64,000 bases of DNA from an uncultured Alphaproteobacteria bacterium (GTDB lineage: Bacteria > Pseudomonadota > Alphaproteobacteria > Micropepsales > Micropepsaceae): contig CADEFU010000003.1 in assembly GCA_902826695.1 (NCBI GenBank), positions 310,001-374,000 of the forward strand. The letters are read 5' to 3'. A program made the translations under genes and the position numbers. This document shows positions 50,900 to 60,345 of the stretch, in pieces. The notes beneath the pieces are model-generated. The model made no database searches, was not told the DNA's origin, and saw only the letters and a program-made list of their open reading frames with translations. Each line of letters starts with the position of its first letter. Positions within the stretch are counted from its first letter, which is position 1.

Positions 50900-51735
50900 T
50901 CGTCCGGTGAGAGCGTCTTCAAGAGTTCGGCGCTTTCCGCAACCTTGTCGACGGCGGCCAGACCGATCATGTGATAGCCGCAGTCCACGTGGTGGGTTTC
51001 GCCGGTGACCGCGCGGCCCAAATCGGACAGCAAATAAAGCCCCGAACTGCCGACTTCTTCCAAAGTCACGTTGCGGCGGAGCGGCGCGTTCAACTCGTTC
51101 CACTTCAAGATGAAACGGAAGTCGCCGATACCCGACGCGGCCAGCGTTTTCAGCGGCCCCGCCGAAATCGCGTTGACGCGAATACCCTTCTTGCCGAGAT
51201 CCTCGGCGAGATAACGCACACTCGCCTCAAGCGCGGCCTTCGCGACCCCCATGACGTTGTAGTGCGGCATCACCTTCTCGGAACCGAGATAGGTGAGCGT
51301 CAAAAGCGAGCCGCCGTTCGGCATCATCTTCTCGGCCCGCTGCGCGATCGCCGTGAACGAGAAGCACGAGATGTTCATCGTGAGCGTGAAGTTGTCGAGC
51401 GAGGTGTCGACGTAACGTCCGCGCAGCTCGTCCTTGTTCGAGAAGCCGATCGCATGCACGACGAAGTCGAGCGAGCCCCACTCCTTCTTCAAGGTCTCGA
51501 ACACCGCGTCCATCGAGCCCTGTTCGGTCACGTCGCACGGGAGCACGATCTTCGAGCCGACCGAGGCCGCAAGCGGATCGACGCGCTTCTTCAGCGCATC
51601 GCCCTGATAGGTGAAAGCAAGCTCGCCGCCCTGGTCGTGCACTGCCTTCGCAATGCCCCAAGCGATGGAACGATCGTTCGCAACCCCCATGATGAGGCCG
51701 CGCTTGCCCTGCATTAACCCTTTGATTTGGCTCAT
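50896..51735 (-). CDS. fabI: NADH-dependent enoyl-ACP reductase
   Basis: 279 residues. The NADH-binding opening GLIMGVANDRSIAWGIAKAV is the classical FabI form, and the catalytic pair Y159-x6-K166 (YNVMGVAK) is intact. It reduces trans-2-enoyl-ACP, the final step of fatty acid elongation, and is the target of triclosan in sensitive species. It is the first gene of the operon fabI-phosphatase-aroC, leftward. Confidence 0.97.
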   Translation of the reverse strand: MSQIKGLMQGKRGLIMGVANDRSIAWGIAKAVHDQGGELAFTYQGDALKKRVDPLAASVGSKIVLPCDVTEQGSMDAVFETLKKEWGSLDFVVHAIGFSNKDELRGRYVDTSLDNFTLTMNISCFSFTAIAQRAEKMMPNGGSLLTLTYLGSEKVMPHYNVMGVAKAALEASVRYLAEDLGKKGIRVNAISAGPLKTLAASGIGDFRFILKWNELNAPLRRNVTLEEVGSSGLYLLSDLGRAVTGETHHVDCGYHMIGLAAVDKVAESAELLKTLSPDE

Positions 51736-51829
51736 CTTCTGCCGCCCGTTCGCCGTGCGATCTGGAACAATTTCGACAAGCGCGGGACGCTAGTCAAATT
51801 CGCGCGCCTGGTCAAACCGGCGAGGGGCA

Positions 51830-52228
51830 TTAGTTAAGGTCGATCGCGAACTTCTTGAGGTCGGCAAGCGCCGCATGTTCCAGCGCGCCTTCCTGCGTGG
51901 CGGCGAGCACGACCTTCGGCGCATGCCCCGCGAGGAACGCTTCCTGCCAGCGCGGCGCGCACAAGCACCACCGGTCGCCGGGCTTCAACCCAGGAAACTC
52001 GTACGCCGGCATTGGCGTCGATAAGTCGTTGCCGCGCGATTTCGAGAACGCCAGAAACTCCGCCGTCATGACGGCGCAAACCGTGTGCGAGCCAACGTCT
52101 TGCGGCGCCGTATTACAACATCCGTCGCGGAAGAATCCGGTGACAGGATCGCTGCCGCAGTGCGCGAGTTCGCCACCCAGCACGTTCCTCTGCGAACGCC
52201 GCCGCCCGCCGGTGTTTTGATACGCCAT
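51830..52228 (-). CDS. DUF2237 family protein
   Basis: 132 residues from ATG 52228. The sequence fits DUF2237 along its length: NVLGGELAHCGSDPVTGFFR, DGCCNTAPQDVGSHTVCAVM, FPGLKPGDRWCLCAPRWQEA. Conserved cysteines are present (HCGS, GCC, CLC). Function is unknown in the family. It is separated from fabI by 94 bp and shares its strand. Confidence 0.9.
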   Translation of the reverse strand: MAYQNTGGRRRSQRNVLGGELAHCGSDPVTGFFRDGCCNTAPQDVGSHTVCAVMTAEFLAFSKSRGNDLSTPMPAYEFPGLKPGDRWCLCAPRWQEAFLAGHAPKVVLAATQEGALEHAALADLKKFAIDLN

Positions 52229-52359
52229 GGCCGTCTCCAACTTATCGCCTAACCTGCACCGCGCCGGAACCCGAGTAAAGCGCGGGTGCGCGGCTATGAC
52301 ACCCGTTGAGTTGTCGCGCGCAAGGGCGCACTGTCGCCGATTGAGAGAAGGACAAGACC

Positions 52360-52788
52360 ATGATCTTCGGCCTGCTTGCACTCATGACGGCTGCGGCCTT
52401 TGCCGGCGCCGCAATCTACATCAACGTCGCCGAGCATCCCGCAAGATTGAAGTTGGAGGACGGCCCGCTGCTGACCCAGTGGAAGCCCGCCTACCACGCG
52501 GGCTTCATAATGCAGGCATCCCTCGCCGTCGTCAGCGGCGCGTGCGCGATCGTTGCGTTCTTCTTCGATTGGGATTGGAAGTGGCTGCTTGGCGCCGTGA
52601 TCATCCTCGCGAACTGGCCCTACACGCTCTACTTAATCATGCCGACCAATCACAAGCTGAACGCGATCGACCCGGCAAGCGGCAGCCCCGACATTCGCCC
52701 GCTGCTCGTGCGTTGGGGCCATCTCCACGCCGTCCGCAGCGCGCTCGGCACGATCGCCGCGGTTCTGTTCCTGGCAGCGGCACTTTAG
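52360..52788 (+). CDS. DUF1772 membrane protein
   Basis: 142 residues with four helices. The family pattern is clear: FAGAAIYINVAEHPARL at the first helix, WKPAYHAGFIMQASLA, WPYTLYLIMPTNHKLNAID, then HAVRSALGTIAAVLFL. Members are small inner-membrane proteins of unknown function. AAGGA upstream of ATG 52360. It is divergent from the DUF2237 gene and convergent with the aminotransferase gene, with the two stops 2 bp apart. Confidence 0.9.
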   Translation: MIFGLLALMTAAAFAGAAIYINVAEHPARLKLEDGPLLTQWKPAYHAGFIMQASLAVVSGACAIVAFFFDWDWKWLLGAVIILANWPYTLYLIMPTNHKLNAIDPASGSPDIRPLLVRWGHLHAVRSALGTIAAVLFLAAAL

Positions 52789-52789
52789 G

Positions 52790-53959
52790 TCAACGATCTG
52801 CCCAGCCGTGCCGGTCGAGCGCCGCTATGCCGCGCTCGAAGTCGGCGCGCTCGACATAGATCTGCGCCGACAGCCTTAGCAGTAGCTTGCCCTGAAACAC
52901 CGAAGAAGCCACTTGCACGCGGTGCTTCTCCCAAAGCCCTTGCATCAGCTGCAACGCATCGTCCGGCACCGCTTCGCGCCGCTGCGGCAGCGCATAGGCG
53001 CGCATCGCCGCGATCATCGCGTCGGGTGCAATCGGTTCGGCGCCAAGGCGCGCCGTGAGCGCGACGCCCTCACGCGACAGTCGCGCGAGATAGTCGCGAA
53101 CCTCCGCTGCGCCGAACCGCTCCACGAAATCAATCGCCGCAGGCGCGCTGAGGAACGCGCTGACGTCGCGCGTACCGACATAGTCGAACGCACGCGGAAA
53201 CTTAAGCTCGTGCCAGTGACTGACGGAGAGCGGCACGGTCTCGCCCGCAACCTCCTCGGTCGCATAAAGAAACGCGGTCCCCTTCGGCGCGAACAGCCAC
53301 TTGTGCGCATTCGCCGTGTACCAGTCCGCCCCGATCGCCGGCAGATCGAGCGCAAGCTGCCCAAGCGCATGCGCCCCGTCGATCAGCACGCGCACGCCCT
53401 TGGCCTTCAGGGCCTGCGTGATTTCGGCCACGGGAAACACGACAGCGGTGGGAGAGGCGATGTGATCGATGATCGCGAGCCGTGTGCGCGGCCCAGCAGC
53501 ATCGGCAATGCGCTCCACGACATCGTTTGCCGTAATCGGAATCGGCAGCGAAACCTTCACAACCTTGGCGCCGGCCGCCTTGCACACCTCTTCCGCCGCA
53601 AGTCTGACCGCATTGTAGACGCAGTCGAGCACCAAGATCTCGTCGCCCGCCTGAAGCCGCAGCGACCGCAGCACGGTGTTCACCGCCTCGGTCGCGTTGG
53701 TGACGAACGCAATCCGCTCGCCGTCGGTGCCGACGAACCGCCCAAGCCGCTCCGCCGCAACACGAAGTTCGTTGTTCATTGCGCGCGGTGACACGGTGTG
53801 ACGGAAGAACCAGTCCGGCTGGCGCTCCATCAATAGCCGCCATCGCGCCTGTTCGGCGAGCACATCCTTCGGGCACGCGCCGAACGATCCGTGATTGAGA
53901 AACGTGCCCTCGGGCTCGAGGTGCCAAAGCGAGCGAAGTTGTCTGCCGAACTGTGTCAT
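52790..53959 (-). CDS. Class V aminotransferase (isopenicillin N epimerase-like)
   Basis: 389 residues from ATG 53959; ATG 53971 or a longer TTG form are alternatives. The PLP lysine sits in TANAHKWLFAPKGTAF, the cofactor contacts in FVTNATEAVNTVLRSL and AIIDHIASPTAVVFPV are typical. The start LNHGSFGACPKDVL matches isopenicillin-N-epimerase-like enzymes, which include cysteine desulfurase relatives and racemases. The substrate is unknown. Cytoplasmic. Confidence 0.85.
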   Translation of the reverse strand: MTQFGRQLRSLWHLEPEGTFLNHGSFGACPKDVLAEQARWRLLMERQPDWFFRHTVSPRAMNNELRVAAERLGRFVGTDGERIAFVTNATEAVNTVLRSLRLQAGDEILVLDCVYNAVRLAAEEVCKAAGAKVVKVSLPIPITANDVVERIADAAGPRTRLAIIDHIASPTAVVFPVAEITQALKAKGVRVLIDGAHALGQLALDLPAIGADWYTANAHKWLFAPKGTAFLYATEEVAGETVPLSVSHWHELKFPRAFDYVGTRDVSAFLSAPAAIDFVERFGAAEVRDYLARLSREGVALTARLGAEPIAPDAMIAAMRAYALPQRREAVPDDALQLMQGLWEKHRVQVASSVFQGKLLLRLSAQIYVERADFERGIAALDRHGWADR

Positions 53960-54121
53960 GGCTGGCGGCATAAACGCTTGCGCCGTCCCGCGCAAGAAAA
54001 TGGCCGCAGCGGTCGTTACCCAGAACAACCGCTGCGGCCTAAACGGCGGACGCGAGGAGATGAGCTGCCGGAGAAGGGCACTACTCCGATGGAGGCAGCT
54101 CGTGGTGTCCCGCCGTTGTCG

Positions 54122-54781
54122 CTACCGGGGCAAACCTTCCGGCCCGAACGCGCGCATAAAAATCTCCGCACAGAAGCGCGAACGCCGCTCGATCTCCGTC
54201 GGCGACATCTCGACATCGAGCCCAAGGAGCCCGCGCGTCTCGATGCGCGCCGTGATCAACCCTAAGAAGTGCTCTGCCGCGAACTGCGGATCGCCGCCCG
54301 TGTCGAGCCGGCCGATGCGTTCTTCGCGCCCGATCCACTGCGTCAGCGCTTCCAAAATCTGCTTCGGCCCGGCCTCGTAATATGCCTCGCCGATTTCCGG
54401 GAACTGTTGGCTCGCGCCAATGATCATGCGCGTATAGCTGAGTTCGTAAGGCGTGCACGCGTGGCTGTAGTACTGCCGCGCCACGTCGGCGAGCATGTCG
54501 CGCGGATGTCGCTCCAGTGCCGACACGTTCAGCGGCGCGCGCATCGCGGCTGCCCGGTCGGCAACCATTGCCTTGAACAGGTCCTCCTTCGAACCGAACT
54601 GATTGTAGAGCGTCTGTTTCGACACGGTCGCGGCGGTCGCGATCGCATCCATCGACACGTCGTAGCCTTGGGAGCGGAACATCTCCGCCGCCGCTTCCAG
54701 AATGCGCGCCCGGATCGACAGAATCGCGGAATGCGACACCGGGATGTTGTTGAGATTCACGGCTGTTGCTGAACGGCTCAT
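54122..54781 (-). CDS. TetR-family transcriptional regulator
   Basis: 219 residues from ATG 54781. The N-terminal HTH (RARILEAAAEMFRSQGYDVS, then MDAIATAATVSKQTLYNQFG) is typical of TetR. The C-terminal region (YELSYTRMIIGASQQFPEIG) resembles the TetR C-terminal domain found in AefR-like regulators. Two inverted repeats lie within 95 bp upstream of the start and are likely operators. The target may be itself or the aminotransferase gene downstream on the same strand. Confidence 0.9.
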   Translation of the reverse strand: MSRSATAVNLNNIPVSHSAILSIRARILEAAAEMFRSQGYDVSMDAIATAATVSKQTLYNQFGSKEDLFKAMVADRAAAMRAPLNVSALERHPRDMLADVARQYYSHACTPYELSYTRMIIGASQQFPEIGEAYYEAGPKQILEALTQWIGREERIGRLDTGGDPQFAAEHFLGLITARIETRGLLGLDVEMSPTEIERRSRFCAEIFMRAFGPEGLPR

Positions 54782-55097
54782 CGCACCAATCACACCTTGT
54801 TGGCCCCCACGGCCGAATCAATCTGATTCGTCCTTTAATTATGGTGCCGAATCACTTTTGGACTGAGAAGTCCAATAAGCCTGTGTGTTACGAATTTCCT
54901 AACAGGTAATCGCGACCCCGAATGATTCACGAGCGATTCACAGCGCACAGCAACGAAATCATCAATCTGTGGACTCGCGAGCGTCAGGGTGTGGATCACG
55001 TCGCGACGAAACGACTCAGCCTGAGTCCAGTGTTCGTGCGAGTGAGCGGTCCAAACGCTGGACCATCAAGTCAAAAAGAGCCTAAGCAGTTGAATTG
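54782..55097. other. Intergenic region upstream of the TetR gene
   Basis: About 315 bp without a gene. The left third holds the operator-like inverted repeats described next. The remainder, up to the end of the Cys/Met PLP enzyme gene, shows nothing recognisable. Confidence 0.5.
54814..54875. promoter_or_regulatory. Two inverted repeats, likely TetR operators
   Basis: CGAATCA-ATC-TGATTCG (54814-54830) is a perfect 7-bp arm repeat 33 bp before the TetR start. TTGGACT-GAGA-AGTCCAA (54858-54875) is a second perfect repeat. A further CGAATCA occurs at 54848-54854. Such spacing fits autoregulation by the TetR protein. Confidence 0.65.
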
Positions 55098-56213
55098 TCA
55101 GAGTTTATCGAGAGAATTTTCGATCGCGCGGCAGAGAGCATTTGACGGTTCAAGCCCCACGGACAACCGGACGAAACCGTCGGGTACACTGTCGCCCCAC
55201 CGCGCGCGTCTTTCCGCGCACGTCCTCACGCCGCCAAAGCTCGTGGACGGTTGGACCAACGGACAACTCTCGATGAACCGCTCGGCGGACGAAGCGTCTC
55301 GTAATGTGAGTGAGATCATCGACCCGAACGTCACCATCTGCTTCGCCGCGATCGCATGCGCCGGATCGCGTGGCAAACCCGGGTAGCGAACCGATTGAAC
55401 CTTCGGATGCTCGGCAAGCAGCGCTGCCACGGCGCCCGCCGTCTCGCACATCCGTGCGAACCGGACCTCAAGCGTCTCAAGTCCGCGAAAGGTGAGCCAC
55501 GCCTCGAACGGCCCGGGGATCGTGCCGGAATACTTCCGCCACTCCTTGAACCGCTCCATCAAGTCGCCGCGCCGCGTCGCCACGTGACCCATCAACGTAT
55601 CTGAGTGTCCGCTAACGGCTTTGGTGTCCGAGCAGACGACAACATCCGCGCCGAGCTCCAGCGGCCGCTGCCCAAGCGCCGTCATTGTCGTGTTATCGAC
55701 GGACAGGATCGCCCCGGCGGCCTTCGCCTGCACCGCTGCCGCGCGCAAGTCGCAAACGTCGAGCCCCGGGTTCGAAGGTGTCTCGATGTGAACAAGCCGA
55801 TATCCCGCGAACCCGCCATCGAGAAACCGCGCTGTCGGTCGCGTATCGACACCGACACCAAGCGGCGCCAAAAACTTCTCCGCGAGCGCACGCACCGCGA
55901 AGTACCCGTCCGCCGGCAACAGCACGCGATCGCCTGCACGCGGAATCGTCATGAGCACCGCACCGATCGCGGCCATCCCCGACGGAAACGTCAACGTCTC
56001 CGCACCCTCGAGCACGCCGAGCGCGCTCTCAAGCGCCTCCCATGTCGGATTGTGATAGCGCCCATAAACATACGGCGCGTTGGTCGGGTCACCCGGAAGG
56101 TGAAACACCGCCGTCGGCACGATACTTGGAACAACCGACTGCCCAGGCTGAAGCCCAAGCCCGAAGTGATGAAGCAATTTCGCGGCCAGCGCGTCGATAT
56201 TGTCTTGGACCAT
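55098..56213 (-). CDS. Cys/Met metabolism PLP-dependent lyase/synthase
   Basis: 371 residues from ATG 56213. The Cys/Met family motifs are present: YGRYHNPTWEALESALG, then LTFPSGMAAIGAVL, DNTTMT, and the PLP lysine in VVCSDTKAVSGHSDTLMGHV. The likely activities are cystathionine beta-lyase or gamma-synthase; sequence reading does not separate them. It lies 32 bp downstream of the DnaJ-type gene on the same strand. Confidence 0.88.
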   Translation of the reverse strand: MVQDNIDALAAKLLHHFGLGLQPGQSVVPSIVPTAVFHLPGDPTNAPYVYGRYHNPTWEALESALGVLEGAETLTFPSGMAAIGAVLMTIPRAGDRVLLPADGYFAVRALAEKFLAPLGVGVDTRPTARFLDGGFAGYRLVHIETPSNPGLDVCDLRAAAVQAKAAGAILSVDNTTMTALGQRPLELGADVVVCSDTKAVSGHSDTLMGHVATRRGDLMERFKEWRKYSGTIPGPFEAWLTFRGLETLEVRFARMCETAGAVAALLAEHPKVQSVRYPGLPRDPAHAIAAKQMVTFGSMISLTLRDASSAERFIESCPLVQPSTSFGGVRTCAERRARWGDSVPDGFVRLSVGLEPSNALCRAIENSLDKL

Positions 56214-56245
56214 GCGCGACCTATAGCGCGCGCACGCCCCCAACG

Positions 56246-57244
56246 TCACGCGTCGCCGAACTTCCGCCGCGGCTGATAGGGGTGCGCCGTCTCCCAGCGC
56301 TTTACGATATCGCTCAAGTTCTGATCCGCCTGCTCGGGCAGTACGAGCTGCACCGTCACGATCTGATCGCCGGCCGGCTGCAGCCCCTGTCCGGGAACGC
56401 CCTTACCTTTAAGCCGGAACTGTTGCCCCGCATTCGCCCGCGGCGGGATCGCCATCGTGATTTGCCCCTGCAGCGAAGGCACCTTCACCTTCGACCCATG
56501 CAGGGCCTCGTTCAGGGTGATCGGAAGTTCGAGGTAAATGTCCTTACCTTCGCGCTTGAAGTAAGGATGCGGCTCGATCGAAATTGTAATCAAGGCATCG
56601 CCCGCGGGCCCGCCGGGTAGCCCTGCTTCGCCGAGCCCGCGCAGCCGGATCACCTGACCCTCGCGCACGCCGACGGGAACCCGCACGTCAAAGCGTTTGC
56701 CGTCGGGCAGCTTCACCCGCCGCGTGCCGCCAAGGGCGGCTTCTTCGAACGTAACGTTCAAATCGTAATGTGTATCGAGCCCCTTACCGGGTGCTGGCCG
56801 CGTTCGGTTCCCGGAACGCTCGCCGAAGAATTCGGAAAACAGGTCTTCGACCCGGCTCTTGCGTTCCGCCGCAGGCCCAAGGCCGAATGCACGCTCAAAC
56901 GCACCGCGAAACCCGCTTGCCGCTTCGCCGTTGCTCTTCGGTTTCTCCGGCCGGGTGATCGTTTCGGTGTCGCCGGCCTCTTCTTCCTGGGCCTCAGGCA
57001 TGGGTACGTACCCGGGCCGCGGATTGCCGTGCGCATCGATCGCGCCCCGGTCATAGAGGTGGCGCTTCTTGCGATCGCCCAAGATCTCATAGGCAATGGA
57101 AAGATCTTGGAAGCGCCGGCCCTTGTCGGCCGACCCTTCGGGCGTGTCCGGATGAAAGCGCTTCGCGAGCGCGCGAAACGCCTGTTTGATGTCGTCGTCG
57201 TTCGCCGAACGGGAAACGCCAAGTACCGAATAGGGGTCGTACAT
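56246..57244 (-). CDS. CbpA-type (class B) DnaJ co-chaperone
   Basis: 332 residues. The J domain at residues 1-70 carries the HPD motif (KRFHPDTPEG). A linker rich in Glu/Pro (QEEEAGDTETITRP) follows, and then the C-terminal DnaJ substrate domain from about 140 (KGLDTHYDLNVTFEEAALGG, VGVREGQVIRLRGLG). There is no cysteine-rich zinc domain, so it is CbpA-like rather than DnaJ proper. It stimulates DnaK. It sits between the pdxH side and the fabI side, the known order in the class. Confidence 0.92.
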   Translation of the reverse strand: MYDPYSVLGVSRSANDDDIKQAFRALAKRFHPDTPEGSADKGRRFQDLSIAYEILGDRKKRHLYDRGAIDAHGNPRPGYVPMPEAQEEEAGDTETITRPEKPKSNGEAASGFRGAFERAFGLGPAAERKSRVEDLFSEFFGERSGNRTRPAPGKGLDTHYDLNVTFEEAALGGTRRVKLPDGKRFDVRVPVGVREGQVIRLRGLGEAGLPGGPAGDALITISIEPHPYFKREGKDIYLELPITLNEALHGSKVKVPSLQGQITMAIPPRANAGQQFRLKGKGVPGQGLQPAGDQIVTVQLVLPEQADQNLSDIVKRWETAHPYQPRRKFGDA

Positions 57245-57365
57245 ACGCAGGGGCTCACACGCCGAGGGGGAGGCGCAAGTCCAACAACAGCTTTACAGAA
57301 ATTCCTCAGACCCGGCAATACTACGCGCGTTGTTCAAACCGCAAATTACAAATTAGAACAATATA

Positions 57366-58334
57366 TTATGGCGCGTTCTTGGGTTGGTTTTTCTGCGCTT
57401 TTACCAAGGAATCCGCGATCACACGCTCGGACGGCGCCAGCGCCTTCGCAACTTCGGCAACTTCGACTACAGCCTTTGGTTGGCCCTGGTTGGCAGACAG
57501 TTTCAACCACCGGTAGGCCTCAATCATATCTTGGGAAGTCCCCTCGCCGCGCGCGTACATGAGCCCGATACGCAGCTGCGCCTCCGGGTTCCCCTGTTCG
57601 GCCACCCCGCGCCACACCGAGAAAGCGCGCGCCCTGTCGCCGGCGACATAGGCGTCGAACCCCGCATTCATCAGCACCGTATCGGCGGCTGGCATCGCAC
57701 GCGCCACGTCGACGTTCATCGGATCGCCCGGCGACATCCGTGTTTGCCCGGGCTTCGGGGCGCCGTCGTTCGGGATGGGCGTATTGCTGACTGTGCCGCC
57801 GCCCATCATCTGGAGCTTCGCTCGCGCAGGCGCATAGCCGTTGCGCGCCGCACGATCCAACAGCGCGCGCGCCCGGTCCAGGTCGCGCGGAACCCCGATC
57901 CCCTGCTCGTAAAATTCCGCAAGCCTCACCTGCGCAATCGAAAGGCCGGCGGTGGCCGCCCGCGCATACCACGTAATGGCCGTTTCGATATTTTTCTCGA
58001 CGCCTTCGCCGACGTAGTACATGTCGGCGAGATTCGCCATCGCCGTAACAAGCCCCTTGTCGGAAGCTTCTTTGAACAGCTTGAACGCCTTCACGCTGTC
58101 CTTCGCCACGCCCTTGCCCTGGCGCAAAAGATTGGCCGCATTTCGCATCGCGGCCACGTCGTTTTCGTCGGCGAGCTCGGACCAAATCTCATACGCCCGC
58201 GGATAGTCGCCTGCATCGTAGGCTGCGGTCGCCTGCTCGAACCGCGCCGCCTTATCGGCAACGACGTTGGTTGCGCACGCGCTGATCGTGAGCGCAATGA
58301 CGGTGAGCACAGTGATGCGCAGTTTACCAAGCAT
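57366..58334 (-). CDS. Sel1-repeat lipoprotein
   Basis: 322 residues. A lipoprotein signal with lipobox SAC (VLTVIALTISACATNV) is followed by four or more Sel1-type alpha repeats (LLRQGKGVAKDSVKAFKLFK, MYYVGEGVEKNIETAITWYA, FYEQGIGVPRDLDRARALLD and, after a linker, MYARGEGTSQDMIEAYRWLK). Such proteins act as scaffolds in the envelope, for example in exopolysaccharide regulation or stress signalling. Expected in the periplasm, membrane-anchored. It is divergent from pdxH. Confidence 0.88.
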   Translation of the reverse strand: MLGKLRITVLTVIALTISACATNVVADKAARFEQATAAYDAGDYPRAYEIWSELADENDVAAMRNAANLLRQGKGVAKDSVKAFKLFKEASDKGLVTAMANLADMYYVGEGVEKNIETAITWYARAATAGLSIAQVRLAEFYEQGIGVPRDLDRARALLDRAARNGYAPARAKLQMMGGGTVSNTPIPNDGAPKPGQTRMSPGDPMNVDVARAMPAADTVLMNAGFDAYVAGDRARAFSVWRGVAEQGNPEAQLRIGLMYARGEGTSQDMIEAYRWLKLSANQGQPKAVVEVAEVAKALAPSERVIADSLVKAQKNQPKNAP

Positions 58335-58439
58335 GGGCGTTGCGACCGGTTCTCAAAATCGCGCGACAAAATCGAGCGGCGACAGCTCGACCGACCCTAT
58401 ATACTGGACCGCCAAGCCACAGCGTGAGCCTCAAAACCC

Positions 58440-59066
58440 GTGGACGTGAAGGCAAACCCAGACGCCGCGCCCGAAATCACCGCCAAAGACAGCCCTTTTT
58501 TGCTGTTCGACGAGTGGTTTGCGCAGGCCGCCGCGAAGGAACCGAACGACGCCAACGCCATGGCGTTGGCGACGGTCGATGCCGACGGCCTGCCCAATGT
58601 GCGCATGGTGCTGCTCAAGGGCCAGGACGAGCAGGGCTTCGTCTTCTACACGAACTACGAAAGCGCGAAGGGCAGGGAACTGCTCGGCCAGAAGAAGGCC
58701 GCGCTCTGCTTCCATTGGAAGTCGATCCGCCGTCAGATCCGCGTGCGCGGTACGATCTCGACTGTCAGCGACGGTGAAGCTGACGCCTATTTCGCGAGCC
58801 GTCCGAAGGACAGCCAGATCGGCGCCTGGGCCTCGCGCCAATCGCGCGCGCTCAAAGGCCGCTTCGAACTCGAAACCGAGGTCGCGAAGTACGCCGCGCG
58901 CTACGGCCTGACCAAAGTCCCGCGCCCGCCGCATTGGTCCGGCTTCCGGCTGAGCCCCGTCGAAATCGAATTCTGGCGCGACCGTCCGTTCCGCCTGCAC
59001 GACCGCCTCGTCTATCGCCGCGAGAGCGCGAACGCACCGTGGCGCACGGAGCGCCTGTTCCCATGA
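58440..59066 (+). CDS. pdxH: Pyridoxamine 5'-phosphate oxidase
   Basis: 208 residues from GTG 58440. The FMN-binding and active-site segments [20 protein letters not shown] and [16 protein letters not shown] are present, as is the conserved C-terminus, [19 protein letters not shown] then [11 protein letters not shown]. It oxidises pyridoxine or pyridoxamine phosphate to PLP, which many enzymes in this window need. Its stop overlaps the next gene's start by 4 bp (ATGA), indicating coupling. Divergent from the Sel1 gene. Confidence 0.95.
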   Translation: MDVKANPDAAPEITAKDSPFLLFDEWFAQAAAKEPNDANAMALATVDADGLPNVRMVLLKGQDEQGFVFYTNYESAKGRELLGQKKAALCFHWKSIRRQIRVRGTISTVSDGEADAYFASRPKDSQIGAWASRQSRALKGRFELETEVAKYAARYGLTKVPRPPHWSGFRLSPVEIEFWRDRPFRLHDRLVYRRESANAPWRTERLFP

Positions 59067-59998
59067 CGAGCGCCGACACCGTTGCGGCAAACAACACGAC
59101 CGGGGCCGAAGCCGAACGACTGAAGCGCCTCGCGACCTATGCCGCCGTTGCGGTTGCCGCAACGCTGATTGCGATCAAACTCTGGGCTTGGGCCACGACG
59201 AACTCGGTCGCGATGCTGGCCTCGCTCGTCGACTCGACGCTCGATCTCGTCGCGTCGGGACTGAACCTTTTCGCCGTCCGCCACGCGCTCACGCCCGCCG
59301 ACAAAGAGCACCGCTTCGGACATGGCAAAGCCGAAGCGCTCGCGGGCCTCGGCCAAGCCGCCTTCATCGGAGGCTCGGCTGCATTTCTCTTCTTCCAGTC
59401 GCTGGAACGCCTCGCTGCGCCGGAGCCGGTGCACCAGACGACCATAGGACTCGCCGTCATCGCGGTGTCGCTCGTGCTCACGCTCGCGCTCGTCCTCTTC
59501 CAGCGTTACGTCATCGCCCGCACGCGCTCGCTCGCGATCGGTGCCGACCAGCTGCATTATACGACCGACATTGCCACGAACCTCGCCGTCGTGGCTGCAT
59601 TGGTTGCGGCAGGCCTCTGGGGTTGGACCATAGCCGACCCGATCCTGGGCCTCGCCATCGCCGCCGTCATCGCCTGGGGCGCGTTCAAGATTCTGCGCGG
59701 CGCCTACGACGAACTTATGGATCGCGAGTTTGACGACGCCGAGCGTCAGCGCATCAAGGACATCGTGAACCGCCACGCCGGTGTGGAAAGCCTGCACGAC
59801 TTGCGCACGCGCCGCGCCGGCCACCGCGCATTCATTCAGCTCCATCTCGAGCTACCGCCGCAGATGACGCTGCTCGAAGCTCACCGCATCAGCGACGAGG
59901 TCGAAGAAGCGATCATGGCGGCCTTCCCCGACGCCGAAGTGATCACCCACCAAGACCCCGCCGGTATCGAAATGACCCACTCGTTCGCGAAACGGTAA
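59063..59998 (+). CDS. Cation diffusion facilitator (FieF/ZitB-like) transporter
   Basis: 311 residues from ATG 59063, overlapping pdxH by 4 bp. Six helices are followed by a C-terminal cytoplasmic domain ([20 protein letters not shown], then [20 protein letters not shown]-like text near the end). Helix 2 carries [12 protein letters not shown] and helix 5 [16 protein letters not shown], giving the paired Asp metal site of CDF exporters; [12 protein letters not shown] is the histidine-rich loop. It exports zinc, iron or similar divalent ions by proton antiport. Confidence 0.92.
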   Translation: MTSADTVAANNTTGAEAERLKRLATYAAVAVAATLIAIKLWAWATTNSVAMLASLVDSTLDLVASGLNLFAVRHALTPADKEHRFGHGKAEALAGLGQAAFIGGSAAFLFFQSLERLAAPEPVHQTTIGLAVIAVSLVLTLALVLFQRYVIARTRSLAIGADQLHYTTDIATNLAVVAALVAAGLWGWTIADPILGLAIAAVIAWGAFKILRGAYDELMDREFDDAERQRIKDIVNRHAGVESLHDLRTRRAGHRAFIQLHLELPPQMTLLEAHRISDEVEEAIMAAFPDAEVITHQDPAGIEMTHSFAKR

Positions 59999-60003
59999 CG
60001 CGA

Positions 60004-60318
60004 ATGCTCAGCCCCGCGATGAACAATACGAAGTGGGATGAGCTTAGGCTCGCGATGTTTGCCCTCAGTCCGGCGCCTCTCTGGAGCACGCTGTCAACCA
60101 ATGGGTATCGATCGCCGCCCGAGAGAGGATGGTTCTACCATTTCAGGGCAGGCGGATATGCAGACATCCTCCACGTCGACATTTTCGCCGACAGCCCCGA
60201 ACATCGAAAAGAGATCTTCGCCGAGCTCAAACGAATCCACCTTCCCGGAAAGGAAACAGCGGACGGATTTCGAGTCTTCGGCTACATCCCTGACGGAGAG
60301 GCCATCGACTATTTGTGA
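60004..60318 (+). CDS. Small DUF6678-like protein
   Basis: 104 residues from ATG 60004; ATG 60019 would give the family-like start MNNTKWDELRLAMFAL. The motif W-x-x-L, then GWFYHFRAGGYADILHVDI, matches the small DUF6678 proteins as I remember them; I cannot verify the family number here. No signal or membrane segment. Function unknown. It follows the cation exporter by 5 bp and may be co-transcribed. Confidence 0.6.
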   Translation: MLSPAMNNTKWDELRLAMFALSPAPLWSTLSTNGYRSPPERGWFYHFRAGGYADILHVDIFADSPEHRKEIFAELKRIHLPGKETADGFRVFGYIPDGEAIDYL

Positions 60319-60345
60319 GTCGTTGAGCCGCGACACCAGAAATAG

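Noticed and set aside
54782-55097. Possible small RNA or tRNA gene
   Set aside because: No tRNA-like arms and no terminator; only operator-like repeats were found.
54922-55386. A 154-codon plus-strand frame at the TetR upstream region
   Set aside because: It overlaps the minus-strand Cys/Met enzyme and has no ribosome site or family features.
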